From: Strigamia acuminata
Lineage: Eukaryota; Arthropoda; Chilopoda; Geophilomorpha; Linotaeniidae
NCBI GenBank assembly: GCA_949358305.1
Contig: OX442314.1
Coordinates: 28,753,118-28,817,117 of the forward strand
Length of the DNA stretch: 64,000 nucleotides
Direction: 5' to 3'
Both the position numbers and the translations under genes were made by a program. Below the pieces are notes generated by a model, which saw only the letters and a program-made list of their open reading frames with translations, did not search any database and had not been told where the DNA came from. Positions 54,067-64,000 of this stretch are shown here, piece after piece. Each line of letters begins with the position of its first letter. The stretch's first letter is position 1.

Positions 54067-56898
54067 ATGGAAGGAGAGGAACCGAAAGAAGGAAGCGAAG
54101 CCGGCGCCAACAGCCTCGAATTAGAAACAAATTCGACGCTGCTTGGTTCCGCAAATACTTCGACATCCGTGGATGTCACCGAAGAGTCCGCCGAAGCGTC
54201 CGCTGAAGCTCAAGCCGCTCTGGCCGACGCTGCTGCCCGTTTGCCAGTCACGCCGCCCCAGCCCCGACTACGAGGAGGCCTATTCGCCGATCCAAACGGC
54301 GAAACTCGTGCACAGAGACACGACCGGGTAAATAATTTAAAATAAAATTACCTTTCAGTCATGAAAAGTAATTAAAAGTGCATTTTCACTCAGAAAAAGC
54401 AAAAAGTTCGTTGGTAACGCCTTCGCAAGAAGGCGCCGCCATTATTATCATCAGATGGCGCTGTGTCTCGTTTTTGAGGCGTTGCTACGGTAACGCTCCA
54501 ACATTGAAACATGGCCGTCGGAAACAACGTTTTTCACGATTTTTCAAATATTTTGAAAAATTTAACGAATCTAAACCGTCGAATGAAATCTCACCCGTGA
54601 TTTTATTCACTGAAAATTCGGAAATAATTATTTTACACGAAAAAATGGATTTTAATTATTTCTTTGAATATTTTACAGATCATCCAGCTTCGGGAGACGC
54701 ATCTCGAACTGCACCCCGATGTTCCGACAGCTCCTGGTGTCTGGCGACACGCTTTGCCACCGGAGATCATAAAGTCTAAAGGACGATTGACGTTTTGGGC
54801 GGCCCGCCACAAATTCTCCAAAGCCTTAAACAAGCGATGGGGAACGAAGTTTTGGATCGCCTATTTAATCGATGGATTTGGTCATCGCGACGCCCTCGAA
54901 TGGGCAATAAAGCGCGACACCTTCGGACCACTACGAAACGTGTTGCTCGACTTCGCCTTCGTAGTGATCGCTCAAGAAACGCGAGACCATCGCCGTTACT
55001 TCAACGCTCCTGCGTGGGAGCGTCGACAGATTCTAGAGGACATTTTCCAACGCTTGGACCAAACCAAAGCCGAGGTTGTGCGCCTCTACCACGAATCTTT
55101 CCGTGTAACCACAGACGGAAAGAAACGTTGGGTGCCGACATGCCAGTCGGAAATGCATCAACTAGCCATGGGCGGATGTTTCCATGCTGATTTCGTGCCA
55201 AACCCGTATCCAGAGCCTGAGCCCCGGGTACAGGTCGCTTCCACCATCCACGTGGTGCCACCGCGCTCCACGTCGAGGTCACGATCATCGAGGTCGCCCT
55301 ACAGTGGCCGTCGCTCCTCCCCAACACAGTCGTCGGGGGAAGGCGCCATTGGAGGGTTACCTCCACTCCAGAAGGCTCGTCATCGCTCACATCACCGACG
55401 CGAGTCGACGCCGCCAAAAAGACATTCAAAGTCCGTTTCGAGACACTCGTCCCGAAGCCGACCTCGAGTGCAATCGCGCCAATCTTCCACGAGGAGTTCA
55501 CTCTCGTCGCGTGAAGAACGATCCAACGCTTCACAGCTTAACGCTTCCTCCTCCGGTCGGATTGACTGGTCGGACGAGATAGCGAAAGAAGATCAACGCA
55601 TCGCCGCATTGCAAGCCGGTCAAGGAGACGTCAACACCTCTTTGCCGTTCGCTTGCCGTCCAGTCACCAGCGACATGCGACCAGACCTATCAGTGCCCGT
55701 GCCACAAGTGACATCGGTCATCCGTTTTGAGGGATACGTCTCTCAAGAACCATTTCCCGCACAGGAGTGCGCTGATCTCTGGAGGCGATTCTCATCGTTT
55801 CCCCAGACAGCCCAAGCAATGTACCTCGCACATCTGGACGAATACCAACTCGCTCAGATCCGCGAAGGTGAGAAGGAGTGGCAATGGCTTGCGCGACAGC
55901 TTGCGTCGTGCAAGTTTGACAAGCAACTGCAACGGACGCTGCAGAAGATGAACAGGAAGTTGTCGGAGGGACTTCTTCGAATCCTGTTCCAAGGAGTCTT
56001 TCCCGACCCACAGATTGCTCTGGTGGCCGCCACTCGATTGTGGACCGTGCCGTTAGGGCTTCCACGAGCCTTGCTGGACGATTGGGAGTCAGTTCGCCCC
56101 GATCCTCCAACGATGCTCGCCGAATTGACGCAACAAGCCGAGGCGACTGGCGAAACTCCGGCTGGATCCGCCATTCGACTACGGCAGGAATGGGCTACAC
56201 TGAAGCAGCAGCGCGCAACGGAACGAGCCACCGCCCGTCCCGCTGGCGCACCACCGTCATCCGCAGCTCCACTCCACGCTGCCATCACGGCAACGTCGAG
56301 TGTTTCCTGTGCAACCGAGGCACCGAGTTGCAACATCTCGTCTCCGATGGAGTGGCTCGACAGCGACGATCGCGAGTTCGTCGTGCCTGTGGCCAGCGGT
56401 GCCAGACCAAAGACGCGCACCCCGGCTTCGCGCAGATCCAGATCCCTCTCGATCTGCAAAAAGTCGCCGCCACCACCGCCACCGCCAAAGGATTCGCCAC
56501 CGAGAGATAGGGGATCAAAGATGGCCACCTACCTCACCGCCTATCAACGTTTGCGCTCATTATACGCCTTTTGCTACATAACGAGCGCGACGAAAACGAT
56601 TCTCCAGAACAGCGAGGATTTATGCAACCGAGTCCTCGCGTGGCTGGAAAACCACATCAAGGAACAACAGCCGTGGATCCTACATCAACGCCTGGTGTTC
56701 GCCCGAATTACGCCTCAAGACCTGCAGGAGTATTTCGAGATGGGTTTTGGACGAAGGGATGGTGTGGACCGCATAAAGCAAGTGTGGCTCCACATCAACC
56801 CTGGTTTCCGGTCAGGACCAAACGCCGGCCGATCTTTGTGCACCGTCACAGAGCACAAAGATCCAAACGATCATTCAACGGACATGTTGCCTAAATAA
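54067..56898 (+). CDS. G2 ORF3: spliced accessory protein with SR-like region
   Basis: Exons 54067-54327 and 54679-56898 join in phase 0, about 826 residues. Exon 1 (87 codons) is acidic and Ala/Ser-rich. Exon 2 has TAPGVWRHALP and SKALNKRW (about 100-130), RWVPTCQSEMHQLAMGGCF (about 238-256), an SR-dipeptide-rich block (about 275-375: STSRSRSSRS, HSSRSRPR), a helical core (about 448-565: AQAMYLAHLDEYQLAQI, ALLDDWESVRP), poly-Pro (about 682: KKSPPPPPPPKD) and a C-terminal domain (about 700-826: YQRLRSLYAF, ILHQRLVFAR, EHKDPNDHST). Each block aligns with G1 ORF3 in order. No Env features. SR-like regions bind RNA or splicing factors in known proteins; function here is unknown. Confidence 0.75.
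54328..54678 (+). other. Intron in G2 ORF3
   Basis: GTAAAT donor and TATTTTACAG acceptor, 351 nt, phase 0, with early in-frame stops. Same position relative to the protein as the G1 intron, i.e. shortly before the conserved W-R motif. Confidence 0.7.
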
Positions 56899-57070
56899 TT
56901 AGGGAACATGCCCATTCATTGAAAATAATTCCTTTTTTATTTTTTTTTACTGTAATAAAAAAGAATAAATATCCTGTTCCATTTCTACTTTGAAACCTTG
57001 TGTATTTATTCCTATACTTACCTGTCTCTTTTTGGAAAAGAATAAGATTCTTTCTTAAAAGGGGGGGAAG
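56899..57070 (+). other. G2 3' non-coding region and polypurine tract
   Basis: T/A-rich, ending AAAAGGGGGGGAAG (57057-57070) directly before the LTR. Confidence 0.75.
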
Positions 57071-58135
57071 TGTGGTGACCTCAAATATTCCTATTTGAGT
57101 GCGCACCATATTTCCAAATTGTCTTATAAACATATTCAACAAGCTTATATGTTTTGTTTCAATGTAAATTGAAATAAAATATATATTAATCAAATATAAA
57201 ACAAGACACAATATTACCCAAATAATATTGTGTTTTGCAGCAAGTTTTGGCCCAGCAACAGCGTCAACCAATCGCGCTGCAGCGTGCATTGCTTTGATGA
57301 TGCTGCTAGGCGTGTGCCTGGGCGGAGCATCCCTTCCCCTCGCGCGTGCCCGGCTCAATTGTTGCACACGACCCGAAGGCGGCCGTGTGTGATCTTTGTG
57401 CAACTCGTCATCTGCGCAGCTTTTCTGAGCAGATTCAGGAGTGAGCCAAACGGTTTTGGCCCACTCTTCCCGCATTCTTGATTCTGCTTCCAAACCATTC
57501 ACATCTGTGTCAAACTTATGCCAACCATTGCTAAGTGTGATCTGTGATATCTGGAAGAGTTGAGATTCATTGCTGGTCCGTGCCAACTGTACGGAATAGC
57601 GCCCTTCTGCTTGAATTACTACGCGTAATTTAAGCCATTTCTGTGTGGGAATTGACATTGAGCTTGCTCTGTCAATTTGAAGGCTTTGTGTCGAGTTTAA
57701 CTCCACAAAGCAATTTGTGTAAAGACCGATTGTTACGTCGAGCTTGCTCCGTAATAATCGAATCGCTGTGTGCAAGACGTATTCTCGTGTCGAGCGTGCT
57801 CCACGAGGATTTTTAGTATATTCAGCAACGTATTTTAGCGTCGAGTTTACTCCGCTAAAATCCCGCGCTCACACGACGCCGTCGACGCCATCTTGGAGCC
57901 AACGGTCAACTGTGAGTGTATATTTGAAGAAGAAGCCAGATCGACCCCAAACATTTTGAATAATACCTCCTTTGTATTTTGAACAATTAAAGCTATCTAA
58001 TTTTTCCTTTACTCTGTGTAAAATCATTCCCCTAGACAAACATTTGGCCACAGAGTAGAAGTCCTGTACGGCATCTCTACGACGATTACTTGATAAGTCT
58101 CCTCGATTTATTAAGTAAAAACCCGGATCGCCGCA
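57071..58135 (+). repeat. G2 3' LTR
   Basis: 1065 bp, same as the 5' LTR except for one base noticed. Contains the second copy of the five-hairpin array. Confidence 0.95.
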
Positions 58136-58729
58136 AGTAGCAATCGAAATGTTCGAAAATGTTAAACCTTGCCACTGTAAACGTAAATGTAACGAGATCA
58201 AATACACATTGAATAAGGAAACGGAAGCAAAAAATTATAACCTAAACAAAACGGGGTTGAATTTCCTTTTTGCAGCTAAAACACACGAAACGATTATAGA
58301 GCGACAAATGTTCTCGCTTTCAGCTTTGTTCAGTGAAATTGGTGGAACCCTCGGTCTATACCTTGGCATCAGCATTTTCACAATTGTTGATCTCATTAGC
58401 TTTCTCGTCCGACTTTCATTTTCCAAGTTTAAAGACTTTATAAAATAATGAAAACCACTTTAGTTAAAGTTTGAGAAGTCAATCGCTGCTCTTAAAGGTC
58501 ATGGGAAGAAAAAAATAAAAATTGAGGAGAAGATTATTTATGTCATTATTAGACCAAATCCATTGTTTATACGTGTTCAATTGTTTCGAGATTGTTATAT
58601 CGTTCGTTTAAACGTTGGAAAATTCTCAAATGTCCTCCATTTTTAGTTTTCGAAAGTTTCCAAAAGTTGCCGTTGGTGGCGCTTCTTATGACGTCATTGG
58701 CGACAAATAAGCAGCTTTTTAGCATGAGC

Positions 58730-58892
58730 TTGGCTTCATTTAAGAGCTACGAAATTTTTTTTCCAAATTTGACAATACTGTTACGTTATTGGGATTTTAA
58801 TATTCAGTAAATATTCCAATTTGCTATTTGGTGCGTGTGTATAGGTTCAAAAGAACTAATAATAAATTTTCGTAGCTCTTAAATGAAGCCAA
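58730..58892. repeat. Nested inverted repeat
   Basis: TTGGCTTCATTTAAGAGCTA with its reverse complement at 58865-58892, inside the TTAA element. Confidence 0.7.
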
Positions 58893-58927
58893 GTAAACAT
58901 CTGTAATGCAGGGAAGCATTACATATA

Positions 58928-59230
58928 AAGGCTCGTTTATATTGTTGCGAAATTTAGCACGCAAAATGGTCGCACCCAAAAATTCACACGAAAAAATTTG
59001 CTTCTCATGTTCTCAATGAAGCAAAGAGAAGTGATAAAGTTGGTTACGACATATGCTATCTCATCTGTCATTGGCCAACGCGTGCAAACTTTCCAAGCAA
59101 ATCAAAAAAGTAGACTTCAAGTCTACTCTGAAATTTCGCGTGCGCAGGGTTGCCACACAAACTTTCACGCGCGAAATTGTGGCGTTCGCATCAATTCGAA
59201 CGCAATTTCGCAACAATGTAAACGAACCTT
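58928..59230. mobile_element. Nested MITE with TA duplication
   Basis: 303 bp; ends AAGGCTCGTTTATATTGTTG and the inverted CAACAATGTAAACGAACCTT, flanked by TA. GCGAAATT follows the left repeat and pairs with AATTTCGC. Confidence 0.7.
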
Positions 59231-59423
59231 TAGACTTCTAAACCCTGTCCCTCTGTCCGATTGAAATTCTCTGAAAATATCTTTAATTTCAATTTTTTTT
59301 TCTAAAGAATTTATATGGAAATTATAAATGTCTCCAGAGAATTTCTGGGGAAATATCTGTAATTTCCTTAGAAATAACATAGAAATTTCCAGAGATTTTC
59401 TCTGAAGATGACCACATGTTTAA

Positions 59424-59510
59424 TTTTTTTATTTAATTTTTTTTTTTTTTAATTTTTTTTTTTTAATTTTTTTTTTTAATTTTTTTTTTTTAATTTTTTT
59501 TTTTTTATAA
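59424..59510 (+). repeat. (AATTTTTTTTTT)n low-complexity tract
   Basis: Seven or so T-runs separated by AA, inside the TTAA element. Confidence 0.85.
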
Positions 59511-59588
59511 GTTTCCGTTTTCCGGGATTTAACTCGTCGCAAATGCGCGATGTAGAGGTCACGCAGAAAGTCTGTCTGCCCCAAGTAT

Positions 59589-59649
59589 ATTCCATGAAAA
59601 TTACGGAAATGGCGTCATGATGACGTTATTTCCGTAATTTTCATGAAAT
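59589..59649. repeat. Hairpin with ~29-bp arms
   Basis: ATTCCATGAAAATTACGGAA and its inverted counterpart ending TTTTCATGAAAT, centred on GTCATGATGAC. Confidence 0.75.
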
Positions 59650-61227
59650 AAAACGGCTAAAACTGCACTAAAACCGGTTTATTAATTCAACCGGAGGTCG
59701 GAGAAATCTGATTACACCTTAAGTTACTAATATAGGTATGGTGAATTTAATGCCGTTGTCCGTTTGGCTCTAGCGGCTATAGTTTTTGCGGAATCGTTGA
59801 CGACGAACGGACAGACGGACAGACAGAGCCGTTTCATGAGACTTTCTAAACATAAAGTTTAGAAGTTTAAAAGCTGTTTGTTTGTAGTCGATGACGTCAT
59901 AAAAAGCGCCACCAACGGCAACTTTTGGAAACTTTCGAAAACTAAAAATGGAGGACATTTGAGAATTTTCCAACGTTTAAACGAACGATATAACAATCTC
60001 GAAACAATTGAACACGTATAAACAATGGATTTGGTCTAATAATGACATAAATAATCTTCTCCTCAATTTTTATTTTTCTTTTCCCATGACTTTTAAGAAA
60101 CGAAAAGCTCCATTTGAAAGTGTAAAGTCTTAGGCCAATTATTTTAGAAATATCTGAAGTTAATATGTTGTACCTAATACAGTAAGTTGCACTGTGGTAA
60201 CGTGTATCGTATATACTGCAAAACGTCATCTGACACGAGGAATAACCTAGCTCAAAATGTCTACTGACAAGGAAATCAATGCAACTTATCCACTCTGTGT
60301 TTAGAATTGATGTACTTTCAGCAGATATGTTCACAGGGTGCCTTGCTCATTACTGTGTAGAGTGTATACACCCAAAGTACAGTACTTATACTGTATATTC
60401 TTATGTTGTTGTAGTGTGTATAACCATATACTGTATTGATCAATTTTTTGAAACTGATTGTCGTACATGATTTTTTGCATTTTTTCCCATTTGGGCAGAC
60501 TTCACTGCATTTTGCTCATTTCTTAAAACGCCAATTAGAAATTTCTTAATATATTGGTAGTATACTTGTACGTTAAAAATTTTATGCTTTTTTGTTCAAC
60601 TAGTCCTTTTCATTGAATATTCTCAAATTTTATCTCTTTGTATTGTGACGGTTATAAAACCGTATTTTCCCAGATTTAACACCAGATGGCGCTATTTTGA
60701 CTAAAAGCGCGCATTTTCGAATGAATTGCGAGAATTATAATTAATTGTTGGAATGACGTGAATAAATATAAATTATTTATTAAACATGATAAAAGTATTA
60801 TTTACTTGAATATTGATTCTACCGAATCAATATTATATTTTATATTTACGTGTTGAAGAGAACCAATCGGACTCTTTCGGACCCAGTCTATATTAGGTCC
60901 AGACAAGTGACCCACGAATCCGCGGATTCTGACGTCTGATTGGCTAACGCTAATCCTTCTGTTCTAAAGAACTATATAAGCTCTGGTTTTCCACCAGACC
61001 TTCGGCTTGTTTTCTGTATGTTTGTATGTATTGTTGGTTATCGTTTGATTTCTCTCTTTCTTATCGACACATCAGGCCCCCTCGTTGTCTCAGTCAATAT
61101 GTATTCATTACTATTGTGCTATTCTTCGTTGTAGCGTCATTTCGGGAAGACTAACTCCGGTAACCAAATAGTCCCGTAGCGCTAGCCAGCTGTTCTAAGG
61201 AGCAGTAGGATTTCGTACGATGGCTTA

Positions 61228-62177
61228 CCCAGGTAAAAAAAATCTGCAGAATTCTGCAGAAAGTTTGCCAGCAGAAAAAATTCTGCAGAAAATCAATTCC
61301 AACAGAGGTAAAAAAAAAAGTAAAAGATTTAAAAGTAAAAGATTCTGCAGAATTCTGCAGAAAAAATGACATCCGAAAAAATTTGCCAGAAAATCTTTTT
61401 TCTCTGCAGAATTGTGCAGAATAATTGTACGCCAAACGAAAGGGTAGCCAATGCTGGAAATCTCGTACGGGCAAAGATTTTGGATTTCAAAATCCTTGAA
61501 ATCTCATGAAATCTTGGAAATCCTGGAAATCTTTAAAATTTCATGAAATCCTGGAAATCTTAGAAATCCTGAAAATCCTGGAAATTCTGGAAATCTTATA
61601 AATTGTCTTGCTATTTGGTGTAAATTAAACTTTATTTATTTAAACTTTTTATTTAAATCTGAGACTATTTGAAAATTTAAAAACATTTCGGAAAAAGTAA
61701 CTATATAAGAGAAGTTATGCATTCAAATAGTATAAGCTATACAAGCCTAGTGGATAGAGCACTGGTCTTTAGAACAATGGATCCCGGGTTCAATTCCAAC
61801 AGAGGTAAAAAAAAAGTAAAAGATTTAAATAAAGATAAATAAAAATGTCAATAAAACATGCAATTTGTGTTAATAACAATGAAAACTAATTGTTGAATAT
61901 GGGTTGTAAAAGAAACTAAATGGCTGTATATGGTAAAAAAAAAATTTGAGTTAGTGTAAAACATTTACAATGTATTACAAGTATGTAAATCTGTTTTTTT
62001 TTTCTGCAGAATTCTGCAGAATTTGATACTTTTTTCTGCAGAAAATGCTTTCTGCAGAAAATATTCTGCAGAAAAGGTTAACATTTTTCTGAAGAATTCT
62101 GCAGAATTTGGTAAGTTTTTCTGAAGAAAATTTTTCTGCACAACATGCAGAATTCTGCAGAACCTTTTTCTCCTGGG
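61228..62177. mobile_element. Inverted-repeat element built of CTGCAGAATTCTGCAG units
   Basis: 950 bp with ends CCCAGG and CCTGGG flanked by TA. Both arms are made of repeated, self-complementary TTCTGCAGAATTCTGCAGAA units. The centre has a GAAATCCTG-type short tandem array (about 61455-61605) and a tRNA-like segment. No transposase. Confidence 0.65.
61740..61832 (+). repeat. tRNA-derived SINE-like segment
   Basis: TAGTGGATAGAGCACTGG resembles a tRNA A box and GGGTTCAATTCC (61787-61798) a B box, about 35 bases apart, followed by an A-rich tail. The tail sequence (CAATTCCAACAGAGGTAAAA) is duplicated at about 61295. It cannot fold as a full functional tRNA by eye. Confidence 0.55.
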
Positions 62178-63138
62178 TAGTATATCGCTCATGCACGGGA
62201 TTGATTAACACCGTTAAACAAATATCAAATTATATGATCGGTGATAGTCGCATCTATCTGCGCGATTCTCCGATCATAGGTCAGATGCTCTGCCAGAGCA
62301 CATATACGGGAAGTCAAACCCGTCAAACAAATGCGGGCAAACCGTTTTCCCAGGGTTCCGATGCAGTGCATTGGCCCTTCCGTTAAGTAGGCAAGACTTG
62401 CCTGAGGTCGGTAAAAGCCTTATTCACAGGCGACGCACCGGGTTGGTGGCCCGTGAGCAATTGCATTCATACCTTGCGCTAAACAAACACTCGGGTATTG
62501 GTAATGCCGATCTGGTAGTCCCCCAGGAACTGTTTACCCAGTGGTTGGTACCACTGAAAGTGACTCGTCGCAGAAAACAAATACCCGGCGCCTGATCACG
62601 AGATCTTGTCGTCGTAAGGCATGCTGGCGGATGGAGTCTCAACAACTCCCGCGATGGTCCCCTCGACTGTCGTGACTGTCCCCGCCCATAGAATAACAAT
62701 ATAACAATTCATTTGTTATATTACACTAATATTGTTTATTGATTTGAATACGGAATATTCTAATGAATATTCCCGACTAAATACGAAGGACTCTTCGTAT
62801 TAATAGATATCCGAGCTGCGGGACCGAATACGTCTCCGTAGCGCTAATTGTGACGATGCCGCAAAGTCAGCCGCACCACTCGAACAGCATCGCCCGGATC
62901 CTCAACCAGTGTAGCCGCCGTTACACTTATCCAGAACCCCAACCCAGTTGTAATGTTAATAAACATGTAATTATATCGCGCAAAACCGTAAGTTGTATTA
63001 TTTCGTTGTATTTCCATTTGACACATGAATTCGTAGCTTATCTCGGTTAGGTTGTTACTAGGTGTAGTGACGTCTTGTTTAAACCGATTTATCTCTTATA
63101 ATGGCTAATTATTCAGCCAAAAGTAGAATCGTCACAAG

Positions 63139-63156
63139 TGGAGGTTCTACCGAGAT
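63139..63156 (+). other. Y primer binding site, tRNA-Gln-like
   Basis: TGGAGGTTCTACCGAGAT, two bases after the LTR, one mismatch from the expected complement of tRNA-Gln and similar to the X site. Confidence 0.6.
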
Positions 63157-63847
63157 AAGGCTGCAAAATTCGAGTGAATTTTGGGAATTGTACGCGTGTT
63201 TATGAGAATTCGAATAGTGTAACTTTTACGGTGATTTTTGTGTGTAAAATAAGTTTCGAACGAAATTTATTTTCGTGTCTAATATATTTTATTCTGTTTT
63301 AAGCTTTTACAAGATAATAATTGTAATTCATTTGCATTTCCGATTTTCCGTCGAAGAAATTGTATGTTTTAACAAACTAATAATTTCCCACCGCGTGGTC
63401 AGGCCTAATGATCAGACCACGAGAATTGGAAAATCTTGCCCGAACTTGTCGTTGTTACGTCCGCCCGTGAAACGTCGATTCGCCGTCGTCGATTCGAGAA
63501 ACCACGTGGTTGGGCCTAATACGAAAAGTTCAAAGTTTCATAAGGAATTCTAATTCCATCATGTATCCGTAGTCTGTTTATTTAAATAACTGTATATTAC
63601 TTGAGACTTCGAGTAAAACTAATTTTATTTGCCCGAATAAAATGAAAAGGAAAATTCACATTTTCCGAAGGAAACTCAAATATGAATTCTATTTTATCGG
63701 TTGTTTTAATTAAACAACCAAACGTTTAATTCTACTTGAGATTTCAAGTTAAACCTAATTTTATTCGCGTGAATGAAATACAGAAATTAAAATTTATATT
63801 TTATTTCAAAACTGGTTATTCTACTTACAAACCCGATATACATTGAA
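63157..63847 (+). other. Y leader, hairpin-rich, no gene
   Basis: Contains CGTGGTC/GACCACG, GGTTGTTT/AAACAACC and TTTTC..GAA units as in the X leader. Confidence 0.5.
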
Positions 63848-64000
63848 ATGTTTGGTCCAAGTCATGATTTTAAGTCGTTAAAATCCAAATCTACGAATGG
63901 AATGCCGTTTGATTTTAGTGAAGACATTTTCGCTACCGAGTTGCCTAGCGACCAGAAGCACGGTGTTCCGCCGAGAAGCCACCGAGAACCAAACGTTTCA
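63848..64000 (+). CDS. Start of the Y ORF, truncated by the window end
   Basis: ATG at 63848 opens a frame of 51 codons (MFGPSHDFKSLKSKSTNG ... ELPSDQKHGVPP) that is still open at the end. The PSDQ...P stretch loosely recalls PLGDQTEKIP near the start of the X ORF. Too little is present to assign a function. Confidence 0.45.
   Translation, partial: MFGPSHDFKSLKSKSTNGMPFDFSEDIFATELPSDQKHGVPPRSHREPNVS

Larger units (their letters stand above)
45333..58135 (+). mobile_element. G2: intact Ty3/gypsy retrotransposon with gag, pol and spliced ORF3
   Basis: 12,803 bp with 1065-bp LTRs (45333-46397, 57071-58135) and duplication AGTA (45329-45332, 58136-58139). Order is the same as G1. Gag, Pol and ORF3 are all open, a primer site and polypurine tract are present, and the LTRs differ at one base that I noticed (A at 45701, G at 57442, approximately). 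It interrupts the last exon of DEG/ENaC copy C. It is the best candidate for an autonomous, recently active element. Confidence 0.93.
20379..58448 (+). pseudogene. DEG/ENaC channel gene, copy C, split by two retrotransposons
   Basis: Exon 1 (20379-20834) closely matches copy A, with the same ATG and GTAAGT donor. Exon 2 starts at 21586 and is cut at 21659 by G1, resuming at 42854 (TSD CAGT). Middle exons lie between about 44580 and 45180, where a TAA replaces the GAA codon of copy A (about 44893). The last exon starts after a short intron near 45250, is cut at 45332 by G2, and resumes at 58136 to end at 58448 with CHCKRKCNEIKYTLNKE, SEIGGTLGLYLGIS and an intact second helix (FTIVDLISFLVRLSFSKFK). 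So the best-preserved C-terminus of the family is in a gene destroyed by insertions. The intron 20835-21585 holds no gene. Confidence 0.75.
58496..60092. mobile_element. TTAA-flanked element with ~220-bp inverted repeats
   Basis: 1597 bp flanked by TTAA (58492-58495, 60093-60096); copy A has a single TTAA there (empty site near 11520). Left arm 58496-58715 and right arm 59870-60092 are near-identical inverted repeats starting A(G/A)GTCATGGGAA. No transposase; the centre is filled by other small elements. TTAA is typical of piggyBac targets, but the terminal bases are not the usual CCC, so the family is open. Confidence 0.8.
60644..63136 (+). repeat. Y 5' LTR, with inserted elements
   Basis: Ends are inverted repeats TGTGACG/CGTCACA. 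Hairpins include AATATTGATT/AATCAATATT, GGAATATTC/GAATATTCC, AATACGAAG/CTTCGTATT and TATAACAA/TTGTTATA. Without the insertion at 61228-62177 it would be about 1.5 kb. Confidence 0.75.
60644..64000 (+). mobile_element. Y: 5' part of a large X-like LTR retroelement
   Basis: A 2493-bp LTR (60644-63136) with TGTGACGG...CGTCACA ends, a tRNA-Gln-like primer site and a hairpin-rich leader, continuing past the window end. The insertion site (TTTGTAT/) corresponds to uninterrupted sequence near 12210. The termini, primer site and leader style match X, though the LTR bodies differ. Confidence 0.75.

Noticed and set aside
58496-60092. Firm assignment to piggyBac from the TTAA duplication
   Set aside because: Termini start AGGTCATGGG/AAGTCATGGG instead of CCC-type and no transposase is present.
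61740-61805. A functional tRNA gene
   Set aside because: A- and B-box-like motifs are present but acceptor and anticodon stems do not pair convincingly; a SINE head fits better.
61965-62211. Minus-strand frames rich in FCRILQ/SAEFF
   Set aside because: Translation of the CTGCAGAATTCTGCAG repeat units.

Overview
This window is from an intron-containing metazoan nuclear genome, most likely an invertebrate and probably an arthropod or related ecdysozoan. That rests on a tandem family of DEG/ENaC (degenerin/pickpocket/ASIC-type) sodium channel genes with GT-AG introns, nested animal-type Ty3/gypsy LTR retrotransposons, MULE and hAT remnants, TA- and TTAA-flanked inverted-repeat elements, and a tRNA-like SINE head. 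Nothing bacterial is present. The species cannot be named from the sequence.

Layout. 1-3896: 3' end of an LTR element (E0) with one large ORF (574-2568), polypurine tract and 3' LTR. 3897-8640: hairpin, an inverted-repeat element, then a deleted Mag-like LTR element (4469-7978, TSD CACAG) that carries an 861-bp foldback element. 8802-11471: DEG/ENaC copy A. 11472-14500: palindromes and a MULE transposase remnant. 14522-15217: DEG/ENaC copy B, exon 1 only. 15225-16924: retroelement fragments. 16925-20378: intergenic DNA with several small inverted-repeat elements, including a hAT MITE with a perfect 8-bp TSD. 20379-58448: DEG/ENaC copy C, split by two large elements. Element G1 (21660-42849) sits in exon 2 and itself holds element X (21962-31387) inside its 5' LTR. 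Element G2 (45333-58135) sits in the last exon. 58496-60092: TTAA-flanked element with ~220-bp terminal repeats and nested insertions. 60644-64000: 5' LTR and start of element Y, a relative of X that runs off the window.

G1 and G2 share one organisation: LTR, tRNA-Pro-like primer site, gag, a -1 frameshift signal (A_AAA_AAC plus a stem), pol (PR-RT-RH-IN), and then a third gene in the position where env would be. This third protein (ORF3) is not an envelope protein. In both elements it is split by a phase-0 intron, has an Arg-rich SR-like or RE/RD-rich region, a helical core ending in W-x4-P, a poly-Pro tract and a conserved C-terminal domain. The E0 ORF looks like a more distant member with its own candidate phase-0 splice acceptor. 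G2 looks intact, with LTRs differing at one base by eye. X and Y lack visible pol, use a tRNA-Gln-like primer site, and have very long LTRs (1912 and 2493 bp) and leaders full of short hairpins. G2's LTR holds five consecutive hairpins with a near-constant apical sequence and different, complementary lower stems. The ORF3 family plus these hairpin arrays is the best candidate here for something undescribed.

Because insertions lie in paralogous segments, empty sites and target duplications can be read directly, giving a relative insertion order.
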